64,000 nt of DNA, taken from contig CAKKNE010000002.1 of the NCBI GenBank assembly GCA_918797485.1, positions 5,608,501-5,672,500 of the forward strand, written 5' to 3'. The notes under the pieces are model-generated. The model saw only the letters and a program-made list of their open reading frames with translations. It was not told the origin of the DNA and ran no database searches. The translations under genes and the position numbers were made by a program. Shown here piece after piece: positions 63,759 through 64,000 of the stretch (position 1 is its first letter; each line of letters opens with the position of its first letter). The stretch comes from Pelagomonas calceolata (taxonomy: Eukaryota > Sar > Pelagophyceae > Pelagomonadales > Pelagomonadaceae).

Positions 63759-64000
63759 ATGGCAGAGACCAACCCGTTTGCCAACGCCGGCGCGGACGCC
63801 GCGAGCCTGCTGGCGCAGACAGCCGAGCAGCCCATGACCTTCGAAACGGCGAAAGCACTCACCAGTAAAGGCGACCACGACGCCGCCATCGACGCCTGGG
63901 CTTCGTTGTTGGAGAAGGCCGTCACGGCCCACGGCGAGACCTCCAAGGAGACGGCGCCGCTGTACTATCGGTATGGCGACGCCCTGCTGAGGAAGTGCGA
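63759..64000 (+). CDS. NASP/SHNi-TPR histone chaperone, 3' end beyond the window
   Basis: 80 residues are visible from ATG 63759: MAETNPFANAGADAASLLAQ, FETAKALTSKGDHDAAIDAW, ASLLEKAVTAHGETSKETAP, LYYRYGDALLRK. The first TPR with a HGE.S.E.AP..Y.YG.ALL second helix is the signature of the SHNi-TPR family (NASP, Hif1, Sim3), which carries H3-H4 or H1 histones to chromatin. The N-terminal NPF is also seen. It lies 169 bp beyond a palindromic element. The assignment rests on the first repeat only. Confidence 0.72.
   Translation, partial: MAETNPFANAGADAASLLAQTAEQPMTFETAKALTSKGDHDAAIDAWASLLEKAVTAHGETSKETAPLYYRYGDALLRKC

Overview
The window is nuclear DNA of a compact, GC-rich eukaryote, most likely a marine stramenopile microalga close to the pelagophytes (Aureococcus/Pelagomonas type). 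The evidence is: anaphase-promoting complex subunit CDC27, a UBR-box N-recognin, the exosome subunit CSL4, cofilin with spliceosomal introns, CtIP/Sae2, TMEM16 proteins and a SET-domain protein; a plastid-type VKOR-thioredoxin (LTO1) and several proteins whose signal peptides end in an Ala-Leu-x-x-Pro type junction, as in secondary plastids; short intergenic regions and few introns. The species is inferred, not proven. No rRNA, tRNA, CRISPR array, integrase or autonomous transposon was seen.

Layout. 1-8.5 kb: a cyclic-nucleotide-binding protein (cut by the left edge), a UPF1/SEN1-type helicase, a small membrane protein, a GT18-like glycosyltransferase and a seven-helix HlyIII/PAQR-like protein. 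8.5-21.5 kb: SRPBCC lipid-binding protein, CDC27, a histidine phosphatase, an F-box-like protein, a TMX2 relative, a FAHD1-type hydrolase, a rearranged spot where an ankyrin-gene fragment meets a membrane-gene fragment, a cytochrome b5-fold protein, an unknown secreted/membrane protein, a SET-domain protein and a BTB protein. 21.6-27.8 kb: a Cys-loop ligand-gated channel with an EF-hand insert, a 700-residue unknown, an amine oxidase and a small orphan. 27.9-36.5 kb: LTO1 overlapping a tiny membrane-protein gene, then the glutathione-dependent formaldehyde pathway as a divergent pair (ADH5/ESD), an S9 peptidase, BioF, and a second head-to-head pair of 5'-incomplete genes. 36.5-45.5 kb: CtIP/Sae2, a glutamyl-tRNA-reductase-like protein without its NADPH domain, a 2OG oxygenase, CSL4, a UBX protein, a CUE-DUF3472 protein and a GT31 enzyme. 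45.6-53.9 kb: two tandem TMEM16/anoctamin genes around an ankyrin gene, then cofilin. 53.9-64 kb: a 2,232-residue UBR E3 ligase, an HMG-box protein, a sulfotransferase and the start of a NASP-type histone chaperone.

The main result of reading between genes is a 19-24 bp imperfect palindrome (arms CTAGTGT and CGCTAG around a TTACA core) found 17 times, always 5' of genes and never inside a clear coding exon. It lies in 13 of the 15 divergent intergenic regions, about 80-330 bp from each start codon, in either orientation. It behaves like a bidirectional promoter element. Other highlights are the Cys-loop channel with an EF-hand in its M3-M4 loop, hidden in-frame introns sharing a sequence core (possible introners), and a cofilin gene whose first coding exon is only ATG.
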